Shown piece after piece: positions 16,862-26,200 of a stretch of DNA of 64,000 nucleotides. Every line of letters starts with the position of its first letter. The first letter of the stretch is position 1. The notes beneath the pieces were generated by a model, which had not been told where the DNA came from, did not search any database, and worked only from the letters and a program-made list of their open reading frames with translations. The stretch is taken from NCBI GenBank assembly GCA_947496695.1, contig CANMEI010000005.1, forward strand, positions 1-64,000, read 5' to 3'. The stretch comes from an uncultured Cellulophaga sp. GTDB lineage: Bacteria; Bacteroidota; Bacteroidia; Flavobacteriales; Flavobacteriaceae. A program made the position numbers and the translations under genes.

Positions 16862-18264
16862 TGGAATTATTAATACTTTTTTGCTGGCTTTTTCTTTTTA
16901 TTGTTATTGTATCAGGTACTTTTAAATTAAGAAGTTTAATCGCTCAATACAAAAAGGAAGGCAATGAAGTTAAAGTAACTTCATTAGAAAAATCACAAAA
17001 TTGGTTTTATGTACTTTTAGTGTTTGCTGCACTCTGTGGTGTAGGAGTTGTATATCTTTTTTTAAGAGGAACTATTTATGAAGGTCATTTTATGGAATGG
17101 CTAAATTTAACGGTACGTTGGATTCATATTACCTTTGGTATTGCTTGGATAGGAGCTTCTTTTTATTTTGTTTTTCTTGAAAATGCACTTAATAGAACGG
17201 AAAATGTTCGTGATGAATTAGCTGGAAATTTATGGGCTGTTCACGGTGGTGGATTTTATTATTTAGAAAAATATAAACTGGCACCTAAAACAATTCCTAA
17301 AGATTTACATTGGTTTAAATACGAAGCATATTTTACATGGTTATCAGGGTTTTGCTTGTTAATGGTGGTGTATTATTTTAATGCAAACTCCATTCTTATA
17401 GATCCTGAAGTGTTAGATATTGAGCCTATTACGGCTATTGCGATTAGTATCACTTCTTTAATTGTAGGTTGGGTTTTATACGATCAAATCTGTAAACATT
17501 TAGCAAAGAATAAATTGGTGTTTACGATAGCTATTACGGTATTGGTATTTTTATTTGCTTGGTTTTATTGTCAGGTGTTTAGCGGCCGAGCAGCATATAT
17601 TCATTTTGGTGCTTTTTTAGGAACCTTAATGGCTGCGAATGTGTTTTTTGTTATTATTCCTGGACAAAAACGTATGGTAAATGCTGCTAAAAAAGGGGAG
17701 TTGCCAAATCCGAAAGATGGACAAGCAGCCATGATGCGTTCTTATACCAATAACTATTTTACATTACCGGTTTTATTTGTGATGATTAGTAATCACTTTC
17801 CTAGTACTTTTGGTAATGAATATGAGTGGGTAGTACTTATAGCAATTACGATTGGTAGTGCAGGAATAAAACATTATTTAAATTTAAGAGAAAAAGGGCA
17901 ATTGTCTGTATGGATTATGCCTGTAGCTGTTGTGGTATTATTAACGGTAGCATTTTTTACAGCACCAAAACCTCCAAAATATGAAAACTGTACAGAAGCG
18001 GTAACTTTTGCTGAAGTTGTGGGTATTATACAAAATAGATGTATTGTTTGTCACTCAAAAACACCAACAGATGAAGTCTGGAAAGTAGCACCAAATGGCG
18101 TTACGTATGATACACCTGAACAGATTTATAATCTTAAAGATAAAATTTACCAAAGAGCAGTATTAAGCAAAAATATGCCGTTTAATAATAATCAAACCGG
18201 GATGACACCAGAAGAACGTGACATGATCAACTGTTGGATGATACAAGGAGCTCTAAATAATTGA
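16858..18264 (+). CDS. puuD: Membrane urate oxidase/hydroxylase PuuD with C-terminal cytochrome c domain
   Basis: 468 aa. It converts urate to 5-hydroxyisourate without being a classical cofactorless or flavin uricase. Residues 1 to about 375 form the DUF989-type membrane domain with about eight spans and the conserved WIHITFGIAWIGASFYFVFL. The C-terminal domain has the heme c motif Cys395-Ile-Val-Cys398-His399 and a likely axial Met440 (NMPFNN). Electrons from urate would go to the respiratory chain rather than to oxygen as peroxide. The start overlaps the allB stop. No other urate oxidase gene lies in the cluster, which supports the call. Confidence 0.92.
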   Translation: MMELLILFCWLFLFIVIVSGTFKLRSLIAQYKKEGNEVKVTSLEKSQNWFYVLLVFAALCGVGVVYLFLRGTIYEGHFMEWLNLTVRWIHITFGIAWIGASFYFVFLENALNRTENVRDELAGNLWAVHGGGFYYLEKYKLAPKTIPKDLHWFKYEAYFTWLSGFCLLMVVYYFNANSILIDPEVLDIEPITAIAISITSLIVGWVLYDQICKHLAKNKLVFTIAITVLVFLFAWFYCQVFSGRAAYIHFGAFLGTLMAANVFFVIIPGQKRMVNAAKKGELPNPKDGQAAMMRSYTNNYFTLPVLFVMISNHFPSTFGNEYEWVVLIAITIGSAGIKHYLNLREKGQLSVWIMPVAVVVLLTVAFFTAPKPPKYENCTEAVTFAEVVGIIQNRCIVCHSKTPTDEVWKVAPNGVTYDTPEQIYNLKDKIYQRAVLSKNMPFNNNQTGMTPEERDMINCWMIQGALNN

Positions 18265-18267
18265 TTT

Positions 18268-19140
18268 ATGATGATGACATTAGAAGAATTAAATTCAAAT
18301 ACAGTAACTGAGGTAACTACAGCATTAGAAAAATGTTGTGTGTCTACAAAATGGATTTCAGAAATGGTGGCTTCAAGGCCTTTTACGTCAAGTTCAGATT
18401 TAATTGAAAAAGCAGCTGAAATTTGGTATACAGAATGTACTTCTGAAGATTATAAAGAAGCATTTTTAGGTCATCCAAAAATTGGAGATGTTGATAGTTT
18501 AAAGAAAAAGTTTAGTAATACAAAAGATTGGGCGAATAATGAGCAGTCAAAAGTAGATAGTGCCACCGATAAAACGTTACATGGTTTAGCAAAAGGTAAT
18601 GATGACTATTTAGAAAAATTCGGATATATTTTTATTGTAAGTGCTAGTGGGAAATCAGCAAAAGAAATGTTGACTATTCTGCAAAAAAGACTTTTGAACT
18701 CTGAAAAAGAAGAATTGCAAATAGCAATGAACGAACAGCATAAAATTACAGTAATTCGTTTAAAAAAATTAATAGCAGAGGTTAATGCAGATCAAACTTT
18801 AAAAAGTCATATTACCACACATGCATTAGATACCACAAAAGGAGTTCCTGCAAAGGAAATGCCTGTAGCATTACGAATGGTTGATGTGAATACGAAAACA
18901 TTATTAAGTGTAGGGTTAACGAATGCAGATGGTAGAGTTACCGATTTGTTACCTCCGGGAAGAATGTTGGCAGTAGGAACTTATGAAATGGAGTTTGATA
19001 CCAAATTCTACCATGAGGCGCAGGATCAAACCATTTTTTATCCTGATGCAACTATAAAATTTGTGGTAACTGATTCGGGACATTATCACATTCCATTGTT
19101 AATTAGTCCGTTTGGTTATTCAACCTATAAAGGGAGTTAA
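18268..19140 (+). CDS. Fused OHCU decarboxylase and 5-hydroxyisourate hydrolase
   Basis: 290 aa. Residues of about 4-168 are the OHCU decarboxylase (UraD) domain, with the catalytic His69 in HPKIGD and the ASGKSA segment. Residues of about 179-290 are a transthyretin-like 5-hydroxyisourate hydrolase, beginning SHITTHALDTTKGVPA and ending in YKGS, the equivalent of the family's C-terminal YRGS. The domains act in succession in reverse gene order: the hydrolase makes OHCU from 5-hydroxyisourate and the decarboxylase makes S-allantoin. The fusion presumably keeps the unstable OHCU from decaying to racemic allantoin. It lies 3 bp after puuD. Confidence 0.93.
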   Translation: MMMTLEELNSNTVTEVTTALEKCCVSTKWISEMVASRPFTSSSDLIEKAAEIWYTECTSEDYKEAFLGHPKIGDVDSLKKKFSNTKDWANNEQSKVDSATDKTLHGLAKGNDDYLEKFGYIFIVSASGKSAKEMLTILQKRLLNSEKEELQIAMNEQHKITVIRLKKLIAEVNADQTLKSHITTHALDTTKGVPAKEMPVALRMVDVNTKTLLSVGLTNADGRVTDLLPPGRMLAVGTYEMEFDTKFYHEAQDQTIFYPDATIKFVVTDSGHYHIPLLISPFGYSTYKGS

Positions 19141-19221
19141 AATATATAAATTAGTTCTTGATAAAAATTATAAAATAAGTATTTTTAATAAAGCGATTTA
19201 TAAGCCTGAGATTGGAAAAAT

Positions 19222-20001
19222 ATGTTTGATTGGATTAACATATTGAATGAGTATAAACAGAAGTATGAGCCTTTAGCTTTAGTCACGGTGACAAAAGTAT
19301 TGGGTTCTGCACCTTGCGTTGTTGGCTCAAGAATGATTGTACTAACTACAGATAAAGTACACGGTACTGTTGGTGGGGGTAAAATGGAATTTCAGGTTAT
19401 TGATAAGGCTTTAGAGATTCTAAATAATAATAAAATTGAAGTAGTTACCTATACTTTAGGTCCGGAATACGAGCAATGTTGTGGTGGGAAAGTGGAAATA
19501 CTAATTGAACCTATGAATAAATTACCAGAGCTTTTTTTGTTTGGAGCAGGACATATTGGAGTAGAGATAAGCAACCTTTTGGTAGGTACACCCTTTCAAG
19601 TAAATTTAATAGATTCTCGTAAAGATTGGTTTATTAATCTAGAATTAGATGCTGCAATAAATATATGTGAAGTACAGGTTGAAGATTTTAAAACATTTTC
19701 AGACGTAGTACGCTGGGGTGATAATTGTTATGTTTTAGTATTGACACACGATCATACTATAGATTTTGATATCATAGCTATGGCAATTCCTAAAAAAACA
19801 AAATATTTAGGATTGATTGGGAGTAAAACAAAAGCAGTTCGTTTTAATAATATGCTAATTAACGAAATGGCAATTGCCGAAGGAATGAAGAATGTAGTAT
19901 GCCCAATTGGGTTAAAAATAGGAGGTAGCACTCCAAAAGAAATTGCTATAAGTGTAGTAGCAGAGCTGTTACAGGTTCATTATAGCAGTACAAATAAATA
20001 A
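19222..20001 (+). CDS. xdhC: XdhC-family molybdenum cofactor insertion protein
   Basis: 259 aa. XdhC proteins bind molybdenum cofactor, promote its sulfuration and pass it to xanthine dehydrogenase. The N-terminal XdhC/CoxI domain contains GTVGGGKMEF (48-57) and a cysteine pair in EQCCGGKVEI (Cys86/87). The C-terminal Rossmann domain has FGAGHIG (107-113) and the GLIGSKTKAVRF segment. Its presence in the operon supports a functional XdhAB. It follows the decarboxylase fusion after 81 bp. Confidence 0.9.
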   Translation: MFDWINILNEYKQKYEPLALVTVTKVLGSAPCVVGSRMIVLTTDKVHGTVGGGKMEFQVIDKALEILNNNKIEVVTYTLGPEYEQCCGGKVEILIEPMNKLPELFLFGAGHIGVEISNLLVGTPFQVNLIDSRKDWFINLELDAAINICEVQVEDFKTFSDVVRWGDNCYVLVLTHDHTIDFDIIAMAIPKKTKYLGLIGSKTKAVRFNNMLINEMAIAEGMKNVVCPIGLKIGGSTPKEIAISVVAELLQVHYSSTNK

Positions 20002-20035
20002 GAATTAAAAATTAAGATATTAAACATAGAAAAAC

Positions 20036-21148
20036 ATGAGTTATACATTTAATCCGCAGAAAAGAGTTTTAATGGGTCCTGGGCCATCTGATGCACACCC
20101 AAGAGTGCTAAAAGCAATGGCAACCCCTTTAATTGGGCATTTAGATCCTCAGTTTGTTCAAATGATGGATGAGGTGAAAGATATGGTACAGCAGACTTTT
20201 TTGACTAAAAACGAATTAACTTTTGTGGTTTCTGCTCCAGGAAGTGCAGGAATGGAAACTTGTTTGGTAAACCTTTTAGAGCCAGGTGATGAGTGTATCA
20301 TTTGTGTGAACGGAGTTTTTGGAGGTAGAATGGTTGATATTGCAGAACGTTGTGGTGCAACCGTTCATAAAGTAACTACTCCTTGGGGTGAAGTAACATC
20401 ACCAGAGCAAATAAAAGAAGCTTTAAAAACATGTCCGAAACCAAAATTAGTTGCCCTTGTACATGCTGAAACATCAACAGGAGCTTTACAACCAATGAAA
20501 GAAATTAGTGATTTAATTCACGATGCAGATTCACTTTTAGTTGTTGATGCTGTAACTTCATGGTGTGGTGTGCCATTAAAAGTTGATGAATGGGGAATTG
20601 ATGCTATCTATAGTGGTACGCAAAAAAACTTGAGCGCACCTCCAGGATTATCTCCTGTTAGCTTTTCTCCAAGAGCAGTAAAAGCTCTTGAGAATCGTAA
20701 AACAAAAGTACAAAGCTGGTTCTTAGATTTAAACTTGGTAAAAAATTATTGGGCAGGTGCAAAAAGAGCATACCACCATACAGCACCAGTTTCATCGGTT
20801 TATGCATTGCATGAAGCATTAAATGTTGTTTTAGAAGAAGGATTAGAAAAAAGATGGGAACGTCACCAGTCTGTTCATCAATATTTAAAACAAGAATTAG
20901 AAGCTTTAGGCTTTAAATATTTAGTTGAGGAAGAAAATAGATTACCAAACTTAAACTCTGTTTACTTGCCAGAAGGTATAGCAGATGAAGCAAGTTTAAG
21001 AGCAACTTTATTAAATGATTACAACATTGAAGTTGGTGGTGGTTTAGGCGATTTTGCAGGTAAGATATGGAGAATTGGTATAATGGGAGAAAGCTGTACT
21101 AAAAACCATGTAAATATGCTTATTGGTGCTTTAAAAGAAATTTTATAG
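20036..21148 (+). CDS. pucG: PucG-like class V aminotransferase (ureidoglycine- or alanine-glyoxylate aminotransferase)
   Basis: 370 aa, PLP-dependent fold type I. It shows GPGPSDAHPRVLKAMATPLI (14-33), Asp171 in VVDAVTS and the Schiff-base Lys197 in SGTQKNLS. PucG of Bacillus transfers the amino group of ureidoglycine to glyoxylate, giving oxalurate and glycine, whereas close relatives are alanine- or serine-glyoxylate aminotransferases. Because this window also encodes enzymes that take ureidoglycine to glyoxylate, removal of glyoxylate to glycine is an equally good role. The substrate is not settled by sequence. It ends the first purine operon and a strong terminator follows. Confidence 0.88.
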   Translation: MSYTFNPQKRVLMGPGPSDAHPRVLKAMATPLIGHLDPQFVQMMDEVKDMVQQTFLTKNELTFVVSAPGSAGMETCLVNLLEPGDECIICVNGVFGGRMVDIAERCGATVHKVTTPWGEVTSPEQIKEALKTCPKPKLVALVHAETSTGALQPMKEISDLIHDADSLLVVDAVTSWCGVPLKVDEWGIDAIYSGTQKNLSAPPGLSPVSFSPRAVKALENRKTKVQSWFLDLNLVKNYWAGAKRAYHHTAPVSSVYALHEALNVVLEEGLEKRWERHQSVHQYLKQELEALGFKYLVEEENRLPNLNSVYLPEGIADEASLRATLLNDYNIEVGGGLGDFAGKIWRIGIMGESCTKNHVNMLIGALKEIL

Positions 21149-21170
21149 TCATAGTCTATCTAATTAATAA

Positions 21171-21211
21171 AAAAACAGCACTTTTATAAATTATAAAAGT
21201 GCTGTTTTTTT
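21171..21211 (+). terminator. Strong intrinsic terminator ending the first purine operon
   Basis: Perfect stem: ACAGCACTTTTATAA pairs with TTATAAAAGTGCTGT, flanked by A and T runs, so it can work in both directions. Confidence 0.85.
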
Positions 21212-21265
21212 ATATTAATAACATTTACTTAACCACCTTATAATATCATATAAAATATGCTTTGG

Positions 21266-21273
21266 TAAATTTG
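21266..21273 (+). promoter_or_regulatory. Predicted -7 promoter box for the sigma factor gene
   Basis: TAAATTTG matches the Bacteroidota -7 consensus. It lies only 13 bp before the likely TTG start codon, so the mRNA would have almost no 5' leader. No clear -33 TTG is seen. Confidence 0.4.
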
Positions 21274-21286
21274 TGAAAAATTTTTT

Positions 21287-21853
21287 TTGAAAATCTCTGA
21301 CCTTAATAAATCATCAGAAAACCATCTTCTAAATTTAATAAAAGACGGAAATCAACTTGCTTTTCGTCAAGTATATGATATGTATTGGGATAGACTTTAT
21401 ATTTATACTTATAATATTTTAAATGATCAATGGCTTACAGAAGATGTACTTCATGAGGTTTTCACTAATATCTGGATTCGAAGAAAAAAAGCTGAAATAA
21501 AAAATTTAAAAAGTTATTTATTTAATTCTGTTAGAAACCGAGCTCTTATAAAAATTAGAGATGATAAGTTTACTGAGTTAGATGAGTATATTATTGAAAA
21601 ACTGAGTATTTCTCCGGAAATCGAGAAGCAATTTGATAGTAATGAACTTAAGCGAACTATAGAAAATGCAATTAAAGATCTTCCTTCTCGTTGTAAAACT
21701 ATATTTCAAATGAGTAAATTTCAAGATTACTCCAATTCAGAAATAGCTAGCCATTTCAACATTTCAAATCGTACCGTTGAAAATCAAATAAGTTTAGCAT
21801 TAAAACATCTTCGTAATAAATTAGGTAACTTTATGTTCTTTTTATTCTTCTAA
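21287..21853 (+). CDS. ECF (FecI-like) RNA polymerase sigma factor
   Basis: 188 aa from a TTG start (no earlier ATG in frame; the next in-frame stop upstream is at 21266). The sigma-70 region 2 (FRQVYDMYWDRLYIYTYNIL and LTEDVLHEVFTNIW) and region 4 (LPSRCKTIFQMSKFQDYSNS with the HTH NRTVENQISLALKHL) are both visible. With the FecR-like gene and the STN-bearing SusC that follow, this forms a cell-surface signalling system: ligand at SusC signals through FecR to release the sigma factor. It probably controls the SusCD-phosphatase genes. Confidence 0.92.
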   Translation: MKISDLNKSSENHLLNLIKDGNQLAFRQVYDMYWDRLYIYTYNILNDQWLTEDVLHEVFTNIWIRRKKAEIKNLKSYLFNSVRNRALIKIRDDKFTELDEYIIEKLSISPEIEKQFDSNELKRTIENAIKDLPSRCKTIFQMSKFQDYSNSEIASHFNISNRTVENQISLALKHLRNKLGNFMFFLFF

Positions 21854-21975
21854 ACTATCAAAAGTTAGCTTAATATATCTTTTGTGTTATCTAATTATTA
21901 AATGCAACTTTTCTTGAAAAAATGTATGTGAGTTAAACATCTCTTTTGTGTCTTGGTAGTATACAGCACACAGAA

Positions 21976-23100
21976 ATGACAAAACAACAGTTTTTAAAAT
22001 TACTTAATAAATTAGAAAAAGGGACATGTTCTGAAAACGAAAAAGAACTATTGTTTCATTTTTCTGAAGAAGTACAACAAAAGGAATTTAATTTTTTTGA
22101 TGACTTATCTGAAAAAGATAAAGCGCGGATTCGAGTTCTAAAAAGAATCAATTCTTCCATTCATCAAAATAATAATAAATCTCAAGAAAAAGCAAAACAA
22201 AAACGAGTATGGCAAATAGCTGTAGTTGTTATAGGATTGTTGTTATCAAGTTATTTGTTTTTACAATTGGTTAATAATGATGATGAGATTATTATAAATA
22301 ATCAAATAACCTTAGAACTTGAAGATGGAACCATACAAATAATTGAAGAAAAGGGTAGCTCAAATATTATAGATAGAAAGGGAAATATAGTTGGTAAACA
22401 AAACGGGAATCAATTAGCTTATAACATTGCTAATGTTAAAAATGAGACAACATATAATACTTTAAAAGTTCCGTATAGTAAACGTTTTGAACTTTTGTTG
22501 TCAGATGGAACAATTGCGTATTTAAATGCAGGTTCTTCAATTAAATACCCAGTACAATTTTCAGAAAGTAATGATAGGCAAGTTTTTATTTCAGGTGAAG
22601 CCTATTTAAATGTAGCAAAAGATAGTTTAAGACCATTTATTGTAAATGCCGATAACTTAAATATTAGAGTTTTGGGCACAAAGTTTAATGTTAATGCATA
22701 TCCAGAAGATTCTACGGTAGAAGTGGTATTAGTAGGAGGTGCTGTTGGATTATACAATATTAACGAGGTTTTTGATTTAACAACAACAAAACTAGAACCC
22801 AATTACAAGGCTAGCTTCAATAAAGCTACAAATGATATTGTAAAAAATAAAGTTATAACAAGTATTTATACTTCATGGAGGAAAGGCGAGCTAGTCTTTA
22901 GAAATATGACCTTTAGAAATATTACAAAAAAGCTTGAACGTTATTATGGGGTTTCTATAACTATTAATAATGAAAACCTTTCAAATACAATATTTAACGC
23001 AAGTTTTGGTAATGAACCTTTAGATGTTGTTTTAGAAAGTTTAAAAATCAACTATGGAATTCAATATGCTATTGAAGATGAAAAAGTAATAATCAATTAA
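21976..23100 (+). CDS. FecR-family anti-sigma factor
   Basis: 374 aa from the ATG at 21976; an upstream in-frame start at 21946 gives ten unconvincing residues. The cytoplasmic N-terminus (about 1-80) would bind the sigma factor. One membrane span follows (RVWQIAVVVIGLLLSSYLFL, about 84-103). The periplasmic FecR domain contains LLSDGTIAYLNAGSSIKYP and RPFIVNADNLNIRVLGTKFN, and a C-terminal DUF4974 domain begins at about GELVFRNMTFRNITKKLERY. This is the typical partner of SusC proteins that carry an STN domain. It lies 122 bp after the sigma gene. Confidence 0.92.
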   Translation: MTKQQFLKLLNKLEKGTCSENEKELLFHFSEEVQQKEFNFFDDLSEKDKARIRVLKRINSSIHQNNNKSQEKAKQKRVWQIAVVVIGLLLSSYLFLQLVNNDDEIIINNQITLELEDGTIQIIEEKGSSNIIDRKGNIVGKQNGNQLAYNIANVKNETTYNTLKVPYSKRFELLLSDGTIAYLNAGSSIKYPVQFSESNDRQVFISGEAYLNVAKDSLRPFIVNADNLNIRVLGTKFNVNAYPEDSTVEVVLVGGAVGLYNINEVFDLTTTKLEPNYKASFNKATNDIVKNKVITSIYTSWRKGELVFRNMTFRNITKKLERYYGVSITINNENLSNTIFNASFGNEPLDVVLESLKINYGIQYAIEDEKVIIN

Positions 23101-23190
23101 AAACTTAAATATATGAAATAGACTAAACTTATTTTTTACCAATGATAACCAAAAGCAATTGCTAAATAATCTATGATTAAATAAAAAACC

Positions 23191-23219
23191 GAAAGATGTC
23201 CGACCATCTTCCGGTTATA
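23191..23219 (+). promoter_or_regulatory. Hairpin in the SusC leader
   Basis: AACCGAAAGATG pairs with CATCTTCCGGTT (one A-C mismatch) around a 5-nt loop. No T-run follows, so it is not an ordinary terminator. It lies between the fecR stop and the susC start (23270) and could be an RNA-stability element, an attenuator, or an operator. Confidence 0.4.
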
Positions 23220-23269
23220 AGTTAGCAATTACACATTAAAAGTATAATTACAATTAACAATATAAAATT

Positions 23270-26200
23270 ATGAAAAAACTTCTTAATAACTCAAGAAGAG
23301 ATATTCCAATATTAAAATTTGATTTAAAAATGAAATTAAGCGTCTTATTTATTTTTTTAGCGCTCTTTACAATACATGCAAATTCCTCTTATGGGCAAGG
23401 AAGCAAAGTGTCTTTAAATTTAAATAATATTTCTGTTTTACAACTTATAGAAAAAATAGAGAATACCACCGAATTTAGATTTATTTATAAAGTTAACGAT
23501 GTTGATTTAAAGCGTCGAATTACAGTAAATGTAAAAAATCAGAATATAGATGAAATTTTAAATAGTGTTTTTAAAGAAACAACAACTAATATTAGATTTA
23601 ATAACCGTCTTATTTATTTAACGAAAAGTAAAAGTAGTATTCGAGTCCAACCAAAAAGACCTCAATTTAGTATTAATGGAAAGGTTTTAGATAAAGATGG
23701 AAACCCTCTTCCAGGCGCAAGTATTGTTATAAAAGGAACCACTAAAGGAACTACTACAGATTTTGATGGTAATTTTTCAATTTTAGTTTTAGAAGAAAAT
23801 ACAACATTAATTTTCACCTATATAGGTTTTATTACTAAAGAAATAGTTGTTAGAAAAGAATCTAATTTAGAAATTACTTTATTACAAAATGCTACAGATT
23901 TAGATGAAATAGTAGTGGTAGGCTATGGTACTCAAACAAAAAAGAGTTTAGTAGGTGCAGTAGGTGTAATTGAAGGGGAAGAATTAAATGGTAGACCTAT
24001 CACACAAACTTCTCAAGCACTATATGGATTAAGTTCAGGTGTTTATGTTAACTCCGTTAGTGGAGAGGCAGGTAATGATCAAGTCAATATTCAAATTCGA
24101 GGAATAGGAACATTAAATGATTCAAATCCACTTATTTTAGTAGATGGTATTGAGGCACCTATGAACAATGTAAATCCAGCCGATATTAAATCTATCTCAG
24201 TGCTTAAAGATGCCGCTTCAACATCAATTTATGGATCAAGAGCTTCTAACGGTGTAATTTTAATTACTACTAAAAGAGGAAATTATAAAAAGAAGCTTGA
24301 AATTAATTATGATACATCTACAGGATTTTCAAGTGCAACTGTACTTCCGGATTATGTTATGGATAATAGATTGTATTTAGAATTGTATAGAGAGGCTCGA
24401 GAGAATAGTGGGCTTACTGTTACTTATACAGATGCTGATATTGATAGGTATGATGATGTGCAAACTGTAGATTGGATGAATGAGGTATTTAGAGATGCTA
24501 AAATAAATAAGCATTCTTTTTCAATGAATGGAGGAAGTGAAAATATATCTTTTAATTTTTCTTTGGGTTACCTTAATCAAGAAAGTATAATGGATACTCA
24601 AGGGTTTACACGATACAATACTAGACTAAATTTAAATACTAAAATATCTGAAAAAGTAAACTTAGGAACATCTTTTTCCTTTGCTTTAGGAGATGCACTT
24701 TTGCCAACTAAGGCTTCTGATTATAATTCTAATGATAGTTTTGGAAATGTAGATTTTTTACTTGCTATAGCTCAAACACCTTTTTCTCAAGTATATGATG
24801 AGCAAGGAAGATATGCTACAGAAGAACGAGCATTAGGTATAAATACATTAGGTAATGCTAGAGCTATATTAGATAATACAAGTAATAATAAGCTCGATTA
24901 TGATTTTCTTGGAAGCATGTTTGTAGAATATGAACCTATAAAAGATTTAAAAATTAAAGGTACAGTAGCTGTAAACAGTCAAATTACAGATTATAATATT
25001 GTTAAAAAATATGCAGATCTGTATGATGTTGTTACTGGTGAATCTTTTACAGCTTCTGAATCATATCCAGGTAGTGATGTAATTGAGCAAAGATTAAGAG
25101 AGTTTAATTTAACAACTTGGTTGCAACTAAACTACACAAAGAGTTTTGGAAAACATAAATTTAGTGGCTTAGCAGGTATTAATCAAGAAACATATACTTC
25201 TGATCAATTAACAGCAGAACAAACTAATTTTAGTTTTCAAGAATTACTTTTATTAAATGCTGATAATGGTACATTAACGGGTTTGTCCTCAACACACGGA
25301 GAGTGGGCATTAAGATCATTTTTTGGTAAGTTTAATTATGATTTTGATGATAAATATTTATTTGATGTAACCGTAAGAAGAGATGGTTCATCAAGATTTG
25401 GAGAAAATAATCGTTGGGGAACTTTTCCTGCAATAGGTATAGGGTGGTTGGTTTCTAAAGAAAATTTTTGGAATCCTTCTCTTTTTAATTTCTTAAAAAT
25501 AAGAGGTTCTTGGGGTGTTTTAGGGAATCAAAATACAAATAACTATCCTTTTGCTTCAGCTTTTGATATAGGAAATAGTTACATACTAGATGGAGTATTA
25601 TCATCAGGCGGAGCATTGACAAGTTTGGGGAATGAAGATCTTAAATGGGAATCAACCGAATCAACTGATTTTGGATTAGAATTAGAATTATTTAATTCAA
25701 GACTGTCATTAGAAGCAGATTATTTTATTAGAACAACAAGAGATATACTTACAGAACTAGATAACCCTTTGGTTACAGGTATTACTGCAGCTACAATTGT
25801 TAATGCAGCTTCTGTTGAAAATAAAGGTTGGGAAGCCTCTTTAAAGTATAAAAACGCTATAGGTAAGTTTAATTATGCTATAGGTGGTAATATAACAAAC
25901 GTAAAAAATAAAATTATAGCAATAAATCCTGATTTAACTGGTGCTGATGATTTTGTATCACTTGATTTAAGAAATAATACAAATTTAATTAGGGGAGAAC
26001 AAATTAATGCTATTTATGGGTATGTTACAGACGATATCTATCGTTCTCAAGAAGAAATTGATAATTCAGGTATCGATTCTTCAATATTTGGTACTCCAGA
26101 GCCAGGAGATTTTATAGTAAGTGATTTAAATGGGGATGGTCAAATAACTACAGAAGATCAAAGAGTTATAGGTAATCGTATGCCTGAATGGGTGTATGGT

